Below, piece after piece: positions 45,125-54,554 of a DNA stretch of 64,000 nt (position 1 is the first letter of the stretch; each line of letters starts with the position of its first letter). Source of the stretch: Anaerolineales bacterium UBA6055. GTDB taxonomy: Bacteria; Chloroflexota; Anaerolineae; Aggregatilineales; Phototrophicaceae. The stretch is taken from positions 186,001 through 250,000 of the forward strand of contig DIYL01000054.1 in the NCBI GenBank assembly GCA_002428985.1. Reading direction: 5' to 3'. The notes beneath the pieces were generated by a model. That model saw only the letters and a list, made by a program, of their open reading frames with translations, was not told the DNA's origin and did not search any database. Made by a program: the position numbers and the translations under genes.

Positions 45125-45140
45125 ATGGAATCGTTACCAC
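45125..45140. promoter_or_regulatory. LacI-type operator C (GH32 side)
   Basis: ATGGAATCGTTACCAC is the third copy, 37 bp before the GH32 ATG, with its centre 30 bp (three helical turns) from B. Binding here would block the GH32 promoter or early transcript. Confidence 0.8.
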
Positions 45141-45177
45141 AAAGTAACAAAATAATTTTACTTAAACAGAGTATCAG

Positions 45178-46590
45178 ATGACAACATCACCAATTATTCG
45201 TGAAAATACATTACAACATGACATCCACCGCCCCAAATATCACTTTGTACCCGCTCAAAACTGGATGAACGACCCAAATGGTGTAATCCAATGGAAAGGT
45301 CGTTATCATCTCTTTTATCAATATAATCCGCACGGAGCAAATCACGCGAACATGCATTGGGGGCATGCAGTTAGCGACGACCTCATTACATGGGAAGAGC
45401 TATCGATAGCACTTTCACCAACTGCAAATGAATATAATTGTGGTGGTATATTTTCGGGCTGTATTGTTGATGATAATGGTACACCACGCGCATTTTATAC
45501 CGGTGTTAATAAAGACAACTCTGTCCAAACGCAATGTCTAGCGACTGGCACTGACGATTTGGTGGAATGGACACATGACAAAAACAACCCCATCATCACA
45601 GATCTACCCGAGGAAATGGGGCAGGCTGAAGACTTCCGAGATCCATTCGTGTGGGAAGGCGATGATGGTTGGTATATGGTGGTGGGGTCTCGTATAGAAG
45701 GGGTTGGTGGGACAATTCTTCTCTATCGTTCAAATGATCTCATAAACTGGACTTACCTCAACCCTTTATTTACAGGGAAAAATGCTCTAACAGGTTTCAT
45801 GTTTGAATGTCCTAATTTCTTCCAACTTGGTAACAAATGGGTACTAATTATCTCATCGCATATTGGACATACAACAGGCACAGTGCTCTATTGGGTGGGT
45901 GACTTTATCGACAATAAGTTCATACCCGAAGTTGAAGATGTACTTGATAGTGGCTACTCCTATGCGTCGCTGACACATCTTGATGATCAAGGACGTCGTC
46001 TGATGTGGTCATGGGTACGTGAAGGGCGAGATGAACAATCATTTGTGGAAGCCGGATGGTCAGGCGTACAAGCATTCCCACGTGTCTTAACATTAGATAA
46101 TCAGAATCGCCTCTGTATGAAACCAGTCGAAGAGCTGGCAACGCTTCGTCAAACCTCTCACCATTACACGCCTGATGCACTCGAAAATCCCATACAAATC
46201 CGCGATTTACACCTAGAGGTACAAGCATCATTCAAGGTAGGCGACGAGACATCTTATGGTCTAGATATCTTGGCGACCTCTACTGGAACAGAAAAAATCA
46301 CCGTCTATTTTGATCGACTAACAGAGACAATACGAATTAATCGTACATATGACGAATCCAACAACAGAAATGACATCTATGTTCAAGGATTGCCACATAC
46401 ACTTGATGACAATGAGACGCTCGATCTTCATATTTTATTGGATGGCTCGACTATTGAGGTGATCGCCAATGAACGTACCAGCATCACAAGCCGATTCTAT
46501 CCAGAGCAAGTCAATGATCCCAAAATTCATGTCATGAATCCATCTAGCATTGTATCGCTGGACATTTGGGAAATGCAATCAATCTGGTAA
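45178..46590 (+). CDS. Glycoside hydrolase family 32 (intracellular beta-fructosidase)
   Basis: The 470-residue protein has the GH32 catalytic trio: nucleophile Asp32 in NWMNDPNG, FRDPFVW (transition-state Asp) and the acid/base Glu in FECPNFFQL. A five-bladed propeller is followed by the C-terminal beta-sandwich (from about 330; DGSTIEVIANE). No signal peptide is present, so sucrose or fructo-oligosaccharides are cleaved after import. It begins the operon GH32, binding protein, two permeases, dehydrogenase. Three LacI-type operators lie in the upstream region shared with the divergent lacI. Whether it needs a phosphorylated substrate cannot be told; with an ABC partner an unphosphorylated one is likely. 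Confidence 0.93.
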   Translation: MTTSPIIRENTLQHDIHRPKYHFVPAQNWMNDPNGVIQWKGRYHLFYQYNPHGANHANMHWGHAVSDDLITWEELSIALSPTANEYNCGGIFSGCIVDDNGTPRAFYTGVNKDNSVQTQCLATGTDDLVEWTHDKNNPIITDLPEEMGQAEDFRDPFVWEGDDGWYMVVGSRIEGVGGTILLYRSNDLINWTYLNPLFTGKNALTGFMFECPNFFQLGNKWVLIISSHIGHTTGTVLYWVGDFIDNKFIPEVEDVLDSGYSYASLTHLDDQGRRLMWSWVREGRDEQSFVEAGWSGVQAFPRVLTLDNQNRLCMKPVEELATLRQTSHHYTPDALENPIQIRDLHLEVQASFKVGDETSYGLDILATSTGTEKITVYFDRLTETIRINRTYDESNNRNDIYVQGLPHTLDDNETLDLHILLDGSTIEVIANERTSITSRFYPEQVNDPKIHVMNPSSIVSLDIWEMQSIW

Positions 46591-46707
46591 TTCACCAGTT
46601 TGTGAAAATGACAAAGAACACATAAGGAGACATTATTCGAAAAATTAGCAAAGAATTTTCATAACATTTTTTACAAAGTGTAGATTAAATTAATTATGGA
46701 GACAAAA

Positions 46708-47973
46708 ATGAAGAAAAAACTTTCAGTCTTACTCGTTCTTGCCATTATGGCAGTAGCACTCAGCGGTCTAACCTCCGCGCAAACTGAACTCAGTTTATGG
46801 TATCACGGTGCTGGTAACTCCGCCGAACGTGACACACTATTAATGATTATTGACGACTTCAATGAATCCCAAAGTGACTACGTTGTTGCCCTTGAAGAAT
46901 TCCCTCAAGGTTCTTACAACGAATCGATTGTTGCCGCAGCACTTGCTGGTGACTTACCCGACATCATTGATGTTGACGGTCCTGTCATGCCAAACTGGGC
47001 ATGGGCTGGTTACATGCAACCATTACCAATTGACCCAGAAGTATTTGCTGATTTCCTCCTAGGCGCTATCGGTGAATGGAACGGCGAAATTTATTCCATC
47101 GGTTTATGGGACGCTGCTAAAGCAATCTTTGCACGTCAATCTGTTTTAGAGGAATTTGGCGCACGCATCCCAACTCTTGAAGAGCCATGGACTTTAGAAG
47201 AATTTGATGGTCTTTTGGAAGCAATCCAAGAAAGTGGCGAATACGCATTTGCTTTCGACCCCGGAATGGCATGGACAGGTGAATGGTATCCATATGCATT
47301 CAGCCCATTCTTGCAATCATTTGGTGGTGACTTGATCGACCGTGAAACATACCTAACTGCAGAAGGTATTTTAAATGGTGATGAAGCTGTTGCCTTCGGT
47401 GAATGGTGGCAAAGTCTCTTTGAACGTGGTCTAGCTCCAGGCACATCACAAGACGGTGCTGACCGTGAAACAGGTTTTATCGATGGACAATACGCATTGC
47501 AATGGAATGGTAACTGGGCAGCATTACCAGCTCTCGATGCATTCGGTGACGATATGCTCTTCCTACCAGCTCCTGACTTCGGTAACGGTTCGGTTATCGG
47601 TGGTGCATCATGGCAATTTGGTATTTCAGCAACTAGCGAAAACGTAGACGGTGCAGCAGCATTCATTGAATTTGCTCTCCAAGACGAATATCTATCAGCT
47701 TTCTCTACTGCAACAGGTCTAATCCCTGCAAATAGTACAGCTGCAGAACTTACACCAAACTACGCGCCAGATGGTCCATTGAACGTATTCTTTGAACTTA
47801 GTGAAGCACAAGCGCTACTCCGTCCTGTCACTCCAGCATACTTGAATATGGCTCTCGTCTTCGAAAAAGCACTCGCAGACATTGCTAACGGTGCAGATGT
47901 ACTTGACACCCTTGATGCGGCAGTTGACGAAATTGAAGGTGACATTGAAGACAATGCTGGTTACGGCTTTTAG
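46708..47973 (+). CDS. ABC substrate-binding protein of the fructoside operon
   Basis: The 421-residue protein has a signal peptide (MKKKLSVLLVLAIMAVALSG, cleaved near TSAQ) and the SBP_bac_1 fold (ELSLWYHGAGNSAERDTLL, GDLPDIIDVDGPVMPNWAW, QYALQWNGNWAALPAL). No lipobox Cys follows the signal. The ATG at 46708 is chosen because GGAG (46698-46701) lies 6 bp upstream; the ATG at 46696 overlaps that site. It follows GH32 by 117 bp and precedes two permeases, with a strong stem-loop after it. The ligand is probably a fructoside, from operon context. Confidence 0.9.
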   Translation: MKKKLSVLLVLAIMAVALSGLTSAQTELSLWYHGAGNSAERDTLLMIIDDFNESQSDYVVALEEFPQGSYNESIVAAALAGDLPDIIDVDGPVMPNWAWAGYMQPLPIDPEVFADFLLGAIGEWNGEIYSIGLWDAAKAIFARQSVLEEFGARIPTLEEPWTLEEFDGLLEAIQESGEYAFAFDPGMAWTGEWYPYAFSPFLQSFGGDLIDRETYLTAEGILNGDEAVAFGEWWQSLFERGLAPGTSQDGADRETGFIDGQYALQWNGNWAALPALDAFGDDMLFLPAPDFGNGSVIGGASWQFGISATSENVDGAAAFIEFALQDEYLSAFSTATGLIPANSTAAELTPNYAPDGPLNVFFELSEAQALLRPVTPAYLNMALVFEKALADIANGADVLDTLDAAVDEIEGDIEDNAGYGF

Positions 47974-48039
47974 TCTTTCAATGTAATGCTCCGCTGTAAC
48001 TGCTAATCACGACAGTTGCAGCAGCAGACCACATCCCTA

Positions 48040-48079
48040 GGGGTGGATGAATCACATCATGAGCCAATTCATCCATCCC
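48040..48079 (+). terminator. Strong stem-loop after fructoside binding-protein gene
   Basis: A 13-bp stem with one G-T pair (48040-48052 with 48067-48079; GGGGTGGATGAAT against ATTCATCCATCCC) encloses a 14-base loop in the 192-bp gap before the permease genes. No T-run follows. This fits an mRNA-stabilising or partly terminating element that raises binding-protein levels over permeases. Confidence 0.7.
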
Positions 48080-48165
48080 GCTCATATCATTAAAAAACTG
48101 ATGCTTATTTAAATTATGATGTTTTTCGAAATCACTCCGTCCAGTATTTAGGAGAATTATCAGAT

Positions 48166-49308
48166 ATGACGACTCCGCATTCTTCCAGACAAAGCAAGCC
48201 ATTATGGGAACGACTGTTGGTCCCGCCAGATGCCCCACGCTATCAACGTTTTGATTCAATCGTGGGATGGATGATGGCGATACCTGCATTATTTATTCTT
48301 ATCCTATTTTTGGTTGTTCCATTTTTTATGGCGTTCGCCACCTCGTTTACCAATGCACGCCTCGTTTCACCAAATGCACCTGAGTTTGTGGGGTTTCGTA
48401 ACTTCGAACGTCTACTGACAGTACGTACATTTACGGTTGATCCACTAGTTGATGAAGAAACAGGTGAAATCCTAAGGGATGAAGATGGCGAAATTGAGTA
48501 TCCACGTTTACGCACATTCGTCCGCAACAATCCCGAATATCCTGAGCTAGACGGATTACAAGAGTTTTCGTCATGGCAGTCAGGAGACAGTCGTACGTAT
48601 GTACTCGTCGGCGATGAGGTCTTTTTACGTGCTCTAATTAACACAACAATTTTTGCAGTTGTGATTGCACCAATCCAAGGTGGATTTGCCTTATTACTAG
48701 CTTTAATGCTCAATCAGGCATTGCCATTCATTAATGTCTTCCGTGCCATATATTTCGCGCCTGTTGTTGTCTCGATGGTTGTAGTGTCGATCTTATGGCG
48801 ATTTATCTATGATGGGCAAAACGGGTTATTAAATACTATTCTCGACTTTTTAACATTTGGGAATTTTACACCTGTTGATTGGCTAGGCAACCCAGCAACA
48901 GCACTACCTGCATTGATAGCGATGTCTGCATGGCAAGGTGTTGGTTTCCATATGGTGATTTGGTTATCTGGTCTACAGACGATTCCGGCAAGTCTATATG
49001 AAGCTGCTGGACTTGATGGTGCAAATAACTGGCAAAAATTCCGCTTTGTCACTTGGCCCGGGCTACGTAATACAGCAGTTCTTGTACTAATTGTTATTAC
49101 GATTCAAGCGACAGGGTTATTTACCCAAGTCGACGTGATGACGCGAGGTGGTCCATTGGATGCAACCCAGAGTGTGGTATTCCAAGCTGTTCAACGCGGT
49201 TTTGAGAAACAAGACATGGGTGACGGTACAGCAATTTCTGTGATCTTGTTCTTTATGGTGCTCATCGTTGCGATGGTACAGCGCTATGTAACACGGGAGA
49301 GAGATTAA
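48166..49308 (+). CDS. CUT1 sugar ABC permease (MalF-type) of fructoside system
   Basis: The 380-residue membrane protein has the EAA loop SLYEAAGLDGANNWQKFRFV. Between the first and second membrane helices is an acidic extracytoplasmic insert of about 65 residues (DEETGEILRDEDGEIEYPRL), which explains its extra length and may contact the binding protein. AGGAG lies upstream of the ATG. It ends 2 bp before the second permease. Confidence 0.9.
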   Translation: MTTPHSSRQSKPLWERLLVPPDAPRYQRFDSIVGWMMAIPALFILILFLVVPFFMAFATSFTNARLVSPNAPEFVGFRNFERLLTVRTFTVDPLVDEETGEILRDEDGEIEYPRLRTFVRNNPEYPELDGLQEFSSWQSGDSRTYVLVGDEVFLRALINTTIFAVVIAPIQGGFALLLALMLNQALPFINVFRAIYFAPVVVSMVVVSILWRFIYDGQNGLLNTILDFLTFGNFTPVDWLGNPATALPALIAMSAWQGVGFHMVIWLSGLQTIPASLYEAAGLDGANNWQKFRFVTWPGLRNTAVLVLIVITIQATGLFTQVDVMTRGGPLDATQSVVFQAVQRGFEKQDMGDGTAISVILFFMVLIVAMVQRYVTRERD

Positions 49309-49310
49309 TC

Positions 49311-50198
49311 ATGGCACAAAAACAATCAAAATTTGCAGAATATCAGAATTTAAATACAGCGGTACGGTATACTCTGTTAATACTCGTAGCACTCATATTT
49401 ATATTCCCGATCCTCTTTATGGTAATGTCGTCGTTTAAACCCGATATTCAACTATTGCGAGATTCCTCGTCGTTTAATGCGTTTTTACCTGTCGGTGACT
49501 TATCCCTAGATAACTATACGGCAGCTTACGATCGTGTCCCGATTGCACAGTTTGTTTTCAACTCCGTATTCGTTACAGTCGTCACGTTAGTGTTAAGCTT
49601 ATGGTTGAATTCGATGGCGGCGTTCTCGTTTGCATTCCTACAATGGCGTGGTAAAACAATCGTCCTATCCTTGATTATCGCTACATTTATCGTTCCATTT
49701 GAAACGATTGCAGTCCCGATGCTTCTTGTCGTGAATAATCTCCCATGGATAGGTCCCGAGGGGATAGAGATAGGCTGGTTAAATAGTTACCACGTTCAAA
49801 TCATCCCATTTATCGCTGATTCGTTTAGTATCTTCGTGTTCTATCAATACTTCCGTGATTTACCGAATGATCTACTTGAGGCAGCGCGAATTGATGGAGC
49901 AACCACTTGGCAGATTTACCGTCGTATTATTATGCCAATTGCGGGTCCCGTTCTCGGAACAGTCGCTATTCTCAAATTCCTCGTTATGTGGAATCAATAT
50001 CTCTGGCCATTGATGACAATTCGCTCTGAAGAGTTACGACCTGTCATGGTTGGATTGCAATATTTCTTCCAACTTGATATTGCATGGGGTGAGATCATGG
50101 CATATCTCTCGACAATTACAATCCCTGTATTGCTTTTCTATCTAGCTTTGCAACGATCATTTGTTGAAAGTATCGCATCAACAGGTATCAAAGGGTAA
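49311..50198 (+). CDS. CUT1 sugar ABC permease (MalG-type) of fructoside system
   Basis: The 295-residue protein has six membrane helices, the EAA loop DLLEAARIDGATTWQIYRRI and the typical C-terminus RSFVESIASTGIKG. GGAGAGAG at the end of the previous gene serves as ribosome binding site. It pairs with the permease at 48166 and needs an ATPase not encoded in this window. Confidence 0.92.
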   Translation: MAQKQSKFAEYQNLNTAVRYTLLILVALIFIFPILFMVMSSFKPDIQLLRDSSSFNAFLPVGDLSLDNYTAAYDRVPIAQFVFNSVFVTVVTLVLSLWLNSMAAFSFAFLQWRGKTIVLSLIIATFIVPFETIAVPMLLVVNNLPWIGPEGIEIGWLNSYHVQIIPFIADSFSIFVFYQYFRDLPNDLLEAARIDGATTWQIYRRIIMPIAGPVLGTVAILKFLVMWNQYLWPLMTIRSEELRPVMVGLQYFFQLDIAWGEIMAYLSTITIPVLLFYLALQRSFVESIASTGIKG

Positions 50199-50226
50199 AC
50201 CAAATCTCAATAAGCATCTATTCCAT

Positions 50227-50255
50227 AGCCTCTCTTTATTGTTGGAGAGGCTTTG
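50227..50255 (+). terminator. Terminator or attenuator after fructoside permeases
   Basis: AGCCTCTC (50227-50234) pairs with GAGAGGCT (50245-50252) around a 10-base loop, followed by TTG after a short T stretch. It lies 29 bp after the permease stop and 31 bp before the dehydrogenase start, so it may lower dehydrogenase expression. Confidence 0.6.
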
Positions 50256-50285
50256 TATATTCTCTGCATGAATAGGAGAAGAACA

Positions 50286-51332
50286 TTGAACAAATCAAAA
50301 GTCATTGTTGATCCGAGTTTTCGAAAAATGGATGAGATCTTTTCACCTGCAGATCAACATCGCTTAAATCAAATCGCTGACATTATTTGGGGTCAAGACG
50401 ATCCCATGCCTGAGGCTGATTTTCTACAGGCGCTACCTACTGCTGAGGCAATTATTACAGCCGATTGGCGATATGGTGATGTATTCAGTCACGCTCATAA
50501 TCTAAGGTCTATTCTGACTGTATCAGGTGCATTCCCATTAAATCTAGACTATGACTACTGCCATCGAAACTATATCCGTGTATTGAGTGTCGCACCTGCG
50601 TTTGCGCGGCAAGTCGCCGAGATGACGTTAGGATTGGGATTAGCGGCATCACGCGACATTGTGACTGGTGATCGTGCCATGCGCAATGGTACAGAACTGT
50701 ATTTGCATGAGGGGAACGTCGGTACATTCATGTTATTCGACCAACCTGTCGGCATTATCGGGTATGGCAGTATTGCACGCGTGCTTCATCAACTGCTGTT
50801 ACCATTCAACGTCAAAATCTCGGTATACGACCCATGGTTAAGTGATGGTTATTTACAAAGACACGATGTTATACCTGTTGATCTGGAAACCATCATGTCT
50901 ACATCTAAGATGATTTTTGTACTTGCAGCCCCAACGTCTGAAAATCAAGCGATGTTATCACAAAAATATCTGGAAATAATCCAGAAAAATGCTGTGTTAG
51001 TTTTGGCAAGCCGTGCTCATGTGGTTGATTTTGATGTGATGACCGATATGGTATTACAAGGACGCTTTAAAGTGGCGACCGATGTATTCCCAACCGAGCC
51101 ACTTCATCATGACCATCCCATTCGCCAAGCAGAAAATGCAGTTCTCTCAGCACACCGAGCCGGATCAGTCAAAGAAGCGATGTGGGAAATTGGGGAAATG
51201 GTGCTGGATGATCTAGAAGCGATTTTACAAGGTGTACCACCACGCAGACTACAAAATGCTGAGCCAGAACTAAGCTCACGTTATGCTGTTAATCGCGCCA
51301 AAACCACTGAAGAATCTGAAGCAACAAGTTAA
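50286..51332 (+). CDS. D-2-hydroxyacid dehydrogenase-like protein
   Basis: The 348-residue protein has an NAD-binding loop VGIIGYGSIARVLHQLL and the late motifs of the family: Arg in LVLASRAHVVDF, a Glu in FPTEPLHH and His in LSAHRAGS. The start is probably TTG at 50286, since AGGAG (50274-50278) lies 7 bp upstream; the ATG at 50268 would overlap that site's leader. It is the last gene of the GH32 transporter operon, behind a hairpin. The substrate is unknown; it is a distant paralogue of the enzyme at 37961. Confidence 0.8.
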   Translation: MNKSKVIVDPSFRKMDEIFSPADQHRLNQIADIIWGQDDPMPEADFLQALPTAEAIITADWRYGDVFSHAHNLRSILTVSGAFPLNLDYDYCHRNYIRVLSVAPAFARQVAEMTLGLGLAASRDIVTGDRAMRNGTELYLHEGNVGTFMLFDQPVGIIGYGSIARVLHQLLLPFNVKISVYDPWLSDGYLQRHDVIPVDLETIMSTSKMIFVLAAPTSENQAMLSQKYLEIIQKNAVLVLASRAHVVDFDVMTDMVLQGRFKVATDVFPTEPLHHDHPIRQAENAVLSAHRAGSVKEAMWEIGEMVLDDLEAILQGVPPRRLQNAEPELSSRYAVNRAKTTEESEATS

Positions 51333-51391
51333 ATATTTCAACCATCGGGCAGTCATAACACGATCATCATGATTGCCCGACTAAAACAAAT

Positions 51392-52117
51392 CTACGGAAG
51401 AATACGATAGGGCAGAACACGCGCCATCGACTTCCAGAAGATAAATGCTTCGCCATATCGTGCACCACATTGCATCCCGCGATACGCACTCTGAATATCA
51501 ATCATCCGTAACATTGGATTTTGATCTTCAGGTGGCATCTCAAAATCAGGATCATATGTATCTGGCATCATCTGGCTGACATGTTTACTGAGCATTTCCT
51601 TTTTCATCTCATAAAACTCGCTAATGTCTACCCATTCTTCTGGCAAAAAGCTCAAACCGAGCACACCATCCATAAATGCAATTGGGAACGGCTCACGGTA
51701 CGGCGGTAAATCTGAATGTGGATAATTCCGTACACGCGCCAATTGAGCCGCATCTAATACCATCTCATGAGTATAACGATGGTCAGGATGATAGTCATCT
51801 TGGGGATGGGTGATAATGATGTTGGGTTTTGCTTCACGTATGACATTAACAAACTGCGCTGTATATTCTTCTGTAGGTTTGAGTCCACCATCGGGGATTC
51901 CCATCCAAATCAGTTCAGCACCAATCACATCAGCAGAGGCTTGTGATTCTTTTCGGCGAACTTCTGCAATTTCATCAGGATTTCCTTTAGGTCGTCCACG
52001 CCCATCGGTTACAACACACATAAAGACTTTATCGCCACGCGCAGCCGCCTTAGCAATTGTCCCGCCACATTGTACTTCAATATCATCACCATGTGCGCCA
52101 ATCGCAAGAATATTCAT
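51392..52117 (-). CDS. PIG-L/LmbE-family deacetylase
   Basis: The 241-residue protein has the zinc-binding N-terminus NILAIGAHGDDIEVQCGGT (the family motif is AHPDDxE; Pro is Gly here) and the second metal motif HPQDDYHPDHR. These enzymes remove N-acetyl groups from glucosamine-type sugars and related conjugates in the cytosol. The ATG at 52117 is chosen because AGGAG lies 6 bp upstream, whereas the ATG at 52123 would be only 1 bp from it. It is the last gene of the minus-strand operon after the argininosuccinate-lyase-like gene. Confidence 0.85.
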   Translation of the reverse strand: MNILAIGAHGDDIEVQCGGTIAKAAARGDKVFMCVVTDGRGRPKGNPDEIAEVRRKESQASADVIGAELIWMGIPDGGLKPTEEYTAQFVNVIREAKPNIIITHPQDDYHPDHRYTHEMVLDAAQLARVRNYPHSDLPPYREPFPIAFMDGVLGLSFLPEEWVDISEFYEMKKEMLSKHVSQMMPDTYDPDFEMPPEDQNPMLRMIDIQSAYRGMQCGARYGEAFIFWKSMARVLPYRILP

Positions 52118-52162
52118 TGTCATCTCCTATCAAAAAGTTGATCGTCTTGTTACATCTAAGTG

Positions 52163-53650
52163 CTACGCTAAAACCTGCTCGACCTTAGCGTTCAATCGTG
52201 CATCAGCATCTTGCAGGTGCTGATTATATCCCGCAAACTGTTGCTTATCTTGCTCAATCTGCTTCGCAATACCGTCTAATACATTAGCAGTTGCCAGCGG
52301 TGCGACACCACCCTGTACAGTACGGATTGCAACAAATGCAACCGGATCTAGCGCCTGTTTTAGTGTTTCCTCGCTTAGCTCAAGAGCTTGACCAATCCGC
52401 TCCTTTGCAACTTGATTGAGAATATCAGTATTGAAATCAGTAGGGGATAAGTTATTTTCTAGCGCATAGTTGACCATACCCGACACCACACTGTGCGCTT
52501 GACGAAACGGTAAATCCGCTTCTCTTACTAATGTATCAGCTAGCTCAGTCACAGTTGTAAACCCAGAAATCGCACATTCCCGCAAATGCTCTACATTAAC
52601 CTGTAAGGTCTCAATCACTGCTGTATATAGTGTCAGGATGTCATGCGAAGTTTCTAAACTCCCAAAGACAAGTGGGAAGATTTCATCTTCAATATCTTGC
52701 GTGTCGCCAAATGGAATATTATGGCACTGTAAGTTGACACCCTGTCCATACGCCATCATCCGGCTTATTCGCGCACGCATATGTTCCAGCACAACCGGAT
52801 TACGCTTTTGTGGCATGATGGAGCTAATCTGAATAAAACTGTCATCAATACGAATCGCGCCACTTTCTTGAGTTGCCCAAAACAGCATATCACGGGTAAA
52901 ACGCGATAGGTTAACAGCTAGGCTATTTAGCGCATTCGCGACATCCGTCAGATTATCAGATGAGCCAATGCTATCGTAGCTACTCGCCATTACTTTATCA
53001 AAGCCAAGTAAATCTGCTACAAGTTCACGATCAATCGGAAAACCTGTACCTGTTAAGGCTGCTGCACCCAGCGGACTCTGATTATTAACATCATATGCAA
53101 AAAATAGTCGTTGCATATCACGCTCAAGAAATGACAGTACCCCCGCAATATAGTGTGCCATCGTACTAGGCTGAGCAGGCTGTGTATGAGTGTAACCCGG
53201 CATAATCGTTTCAAGATGTTCGCGGGCAAATAACAACAATGCCTCCCGAAATACAAGCAGATTATCTAGTGATTGTAGCAGCAATGGACGAATCGCTAGG
53301 CGAGTGAGTGCATAGCCAAGGTCATTACGACTACGAGCTAGCTGTAGATTGCCACCATGAGCAGCCCCAATCGTCTTGATAATTTTGTTCTCCATAGCAA
53401 AGAATAAATCTTCAACACCCGATTCATAACCCAGCTTTTCTAAGCCATCAGCTTCAATTTGTGACAATGCTTTCAATAAACCTTGAGCATTACCTTTGGT
53501 AATTACATCGCATGTATGCAACATGACTGCATGAGCTTTGTTTGCAGATAACATTGGTTCATAGTAGTAGATTTCCGCATCCTTAAAAAACGGCTGCAAC
53601 ACCGTCTTTTCGTAGAGTGGATGTGGGAAAGATTTAGATGTATCTGCCAT
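52163..53650 (-). CDS. Argininosuccinate-lyase-like enzyme (aspartase/fumarase superfamily)
   Basis: The 495-residue protein has ArgH-type blocks: NLQLARSRNDLG, MPGYTHTQPAQPSTMAHYI, GAAALTGTGFPIDRE and the signature SSIMPQKRNPVVLEHMRARI. The usual RSRNDQ of ArgH reads RSRNDLG and the protein is about 30 residues longer than typical. No arginine-pathway gene is nearby. It lies 2 bp after an ABC permease and before a PIG-L deacetylase, so it probably cleaves fumarate, or a related acid, from an imported conjugate. A bona fide ArgH is the alternative; context argues against it. Confidence 0.75.
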   Translation of the reverse strand: MADTSKSFPHPLYEKTVLQPFFKDAEIYYYEPMLSANKAHAVMLHTCDVITKGNAQGLLKALSQIEADGLEKLGYESGVEDLFFAMENKIIKTIGAAHGGNLQLARSRNDLGYALTRLAIRPLLLQSLDNLLVFREALLLFAREHLETIMPGYTHTQPAQPSTMAHYIAGVLSFLERDMQRLFFAYDVNNQSPLGAAALTGTGFPIDRELVADLLGFDKVMASSYDSIGSSDNLTDVANALNSLAVNLSRFTRDMLFWATQESGAIRIDDSFIQISSIMPQKRNPVVLEHMRARISRMMAYGQGVNLQCHNIPFGDTQDIEDEIFPLVFGSLETSHDILTLYTAVIETLQVNVEHLRECAISGFTTVTELADTLVREADLPFRQAHSVVSGMVNYALENNLSPTDFNTDILNQVAKERIGQALELSEETLKQALDPVAFVAIRTVQGGVAPLATANVLDGIAKQIEQDKQQFAGYNQHLQDADARLNAKVEQVLA

Positions 53651-53652
53651 GG

Positions 53653-54543
53653 TTAGCCTTTCAAGCCAGTGAGTGCAATACCTTCAATGATGTATCGCTG
53701 GAAAATGATCACAATAATTAGCAACGGAATAACAGATAGCGATGCTCCCGTCATAATCAGATTCCACTCGGAACCAGATTCGGTCGAGAAGAATTGAATC
53801 CCCACAGGCAAAGTCATCATTTCACGTTGAGATGTAATAATTAGTGGCCAAATAAATGCATTCCAATTGCCAAGGAAATTGAAAATACACAACGCACCAA
53901 TTGCAGGTAGACTCAGTGGTACAGCCACACGCCAGAACAACCCGAACTCACTAACGCCATCAATACGTGCCGCATCTAGCAATTCATCGGGTACACCCTG
54001 CATAAACTGCCGCATTAAGAAAATGCCCGCTGCAGTAATCACACCCGGGAAGGCAATTCCCCAATAGGTATCAATCCACGACCCACCGATGATTGGATTT
54101 GCAGACATGACAAACCATGGAAGAATCAGCATTTCCGTAGGCACCATCAACGAACTTAAAAACACGACAAAAATAATAGTCTTGCCGGGGAACTTATATT
54201 TAGCGAACACATATCCTGCTAGCGAATCAAAGAATGCGACACTAACGGTAGAAATAACCGCCACAATTATTGAGTTGAAATACCAACGTGGTAATTCAGT
54301 ATCATTCAAAACAAAGAAATAATTGTCCAATGTGGGCTCTTGTGGCAGGAAGCGCAAAACCAAAATCTCATTGAACGGCTTAAATGACGTAGATAACATC
54401 CACAGAAAGGGGATCACCATTGTGATTCCCAGAATTGTCAGCACAATGTACGAAAACGCTTTGTATTGCCAACCCCTAAATCGACCCGAAGAGGGTGCGT
54501 TAGATTCTTTCTCTTTGAAAACATCAGTATTTACAACAGTCAT
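53653..54543 (-). CDS. CUT1 ABC permease (MalG-type), minus-strand operon
   Basis: The 296-residue membrane protein has the EAA loop ELLDAARIDGVSEFGLFWRV and ends IIEGIALTGLKG. The ATG at 54543 is chosen because AGGAGG lies 7 bp upstream; the frame has a GTG one codon earlier. It is tightly placed between the partner permease (11 bp) and the lyase gene (2 bp). Confidence 0.92.
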   Translation of the reverse strand: MTVVNTDVFKEKESNAPSSGRFRGWQYKAFSYIVLTILGITMVIPFLWMLSTSFKPFNEILVLRFLPQEPTLDNYFFVLNDTELPRWYFNSIIVAVISTVSVAFFDSLAGYVFAKYKFPGKTIIFVVFLSSLMVPTEMLILPWFVMSANPIIGGSWIDTYWGIAFPGVITAAGIFLMRQFMQGVPDELLDAARIDGVSEFGLFWRVAVPLSLPAIGALCIFNFLGNWNAFIWPLIITSQREMMTLPVGIQFFSTESGSEWNLIMTGASLSVIPLLIIVIIFQRYIIEGIALTGLKG

Positions 54544-54554
54544 CACACATCCTC

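Noticed and set aside
52163..53650. Housekeeping argininosuccinate lyase (argH)
   Set aside because: Kept as ArgH-like only: no arginine genes nearby, RSRNDQ is altered to RSRNDLG, and the gene is embedded in an ABC operon. It could still be the sole ArgH.
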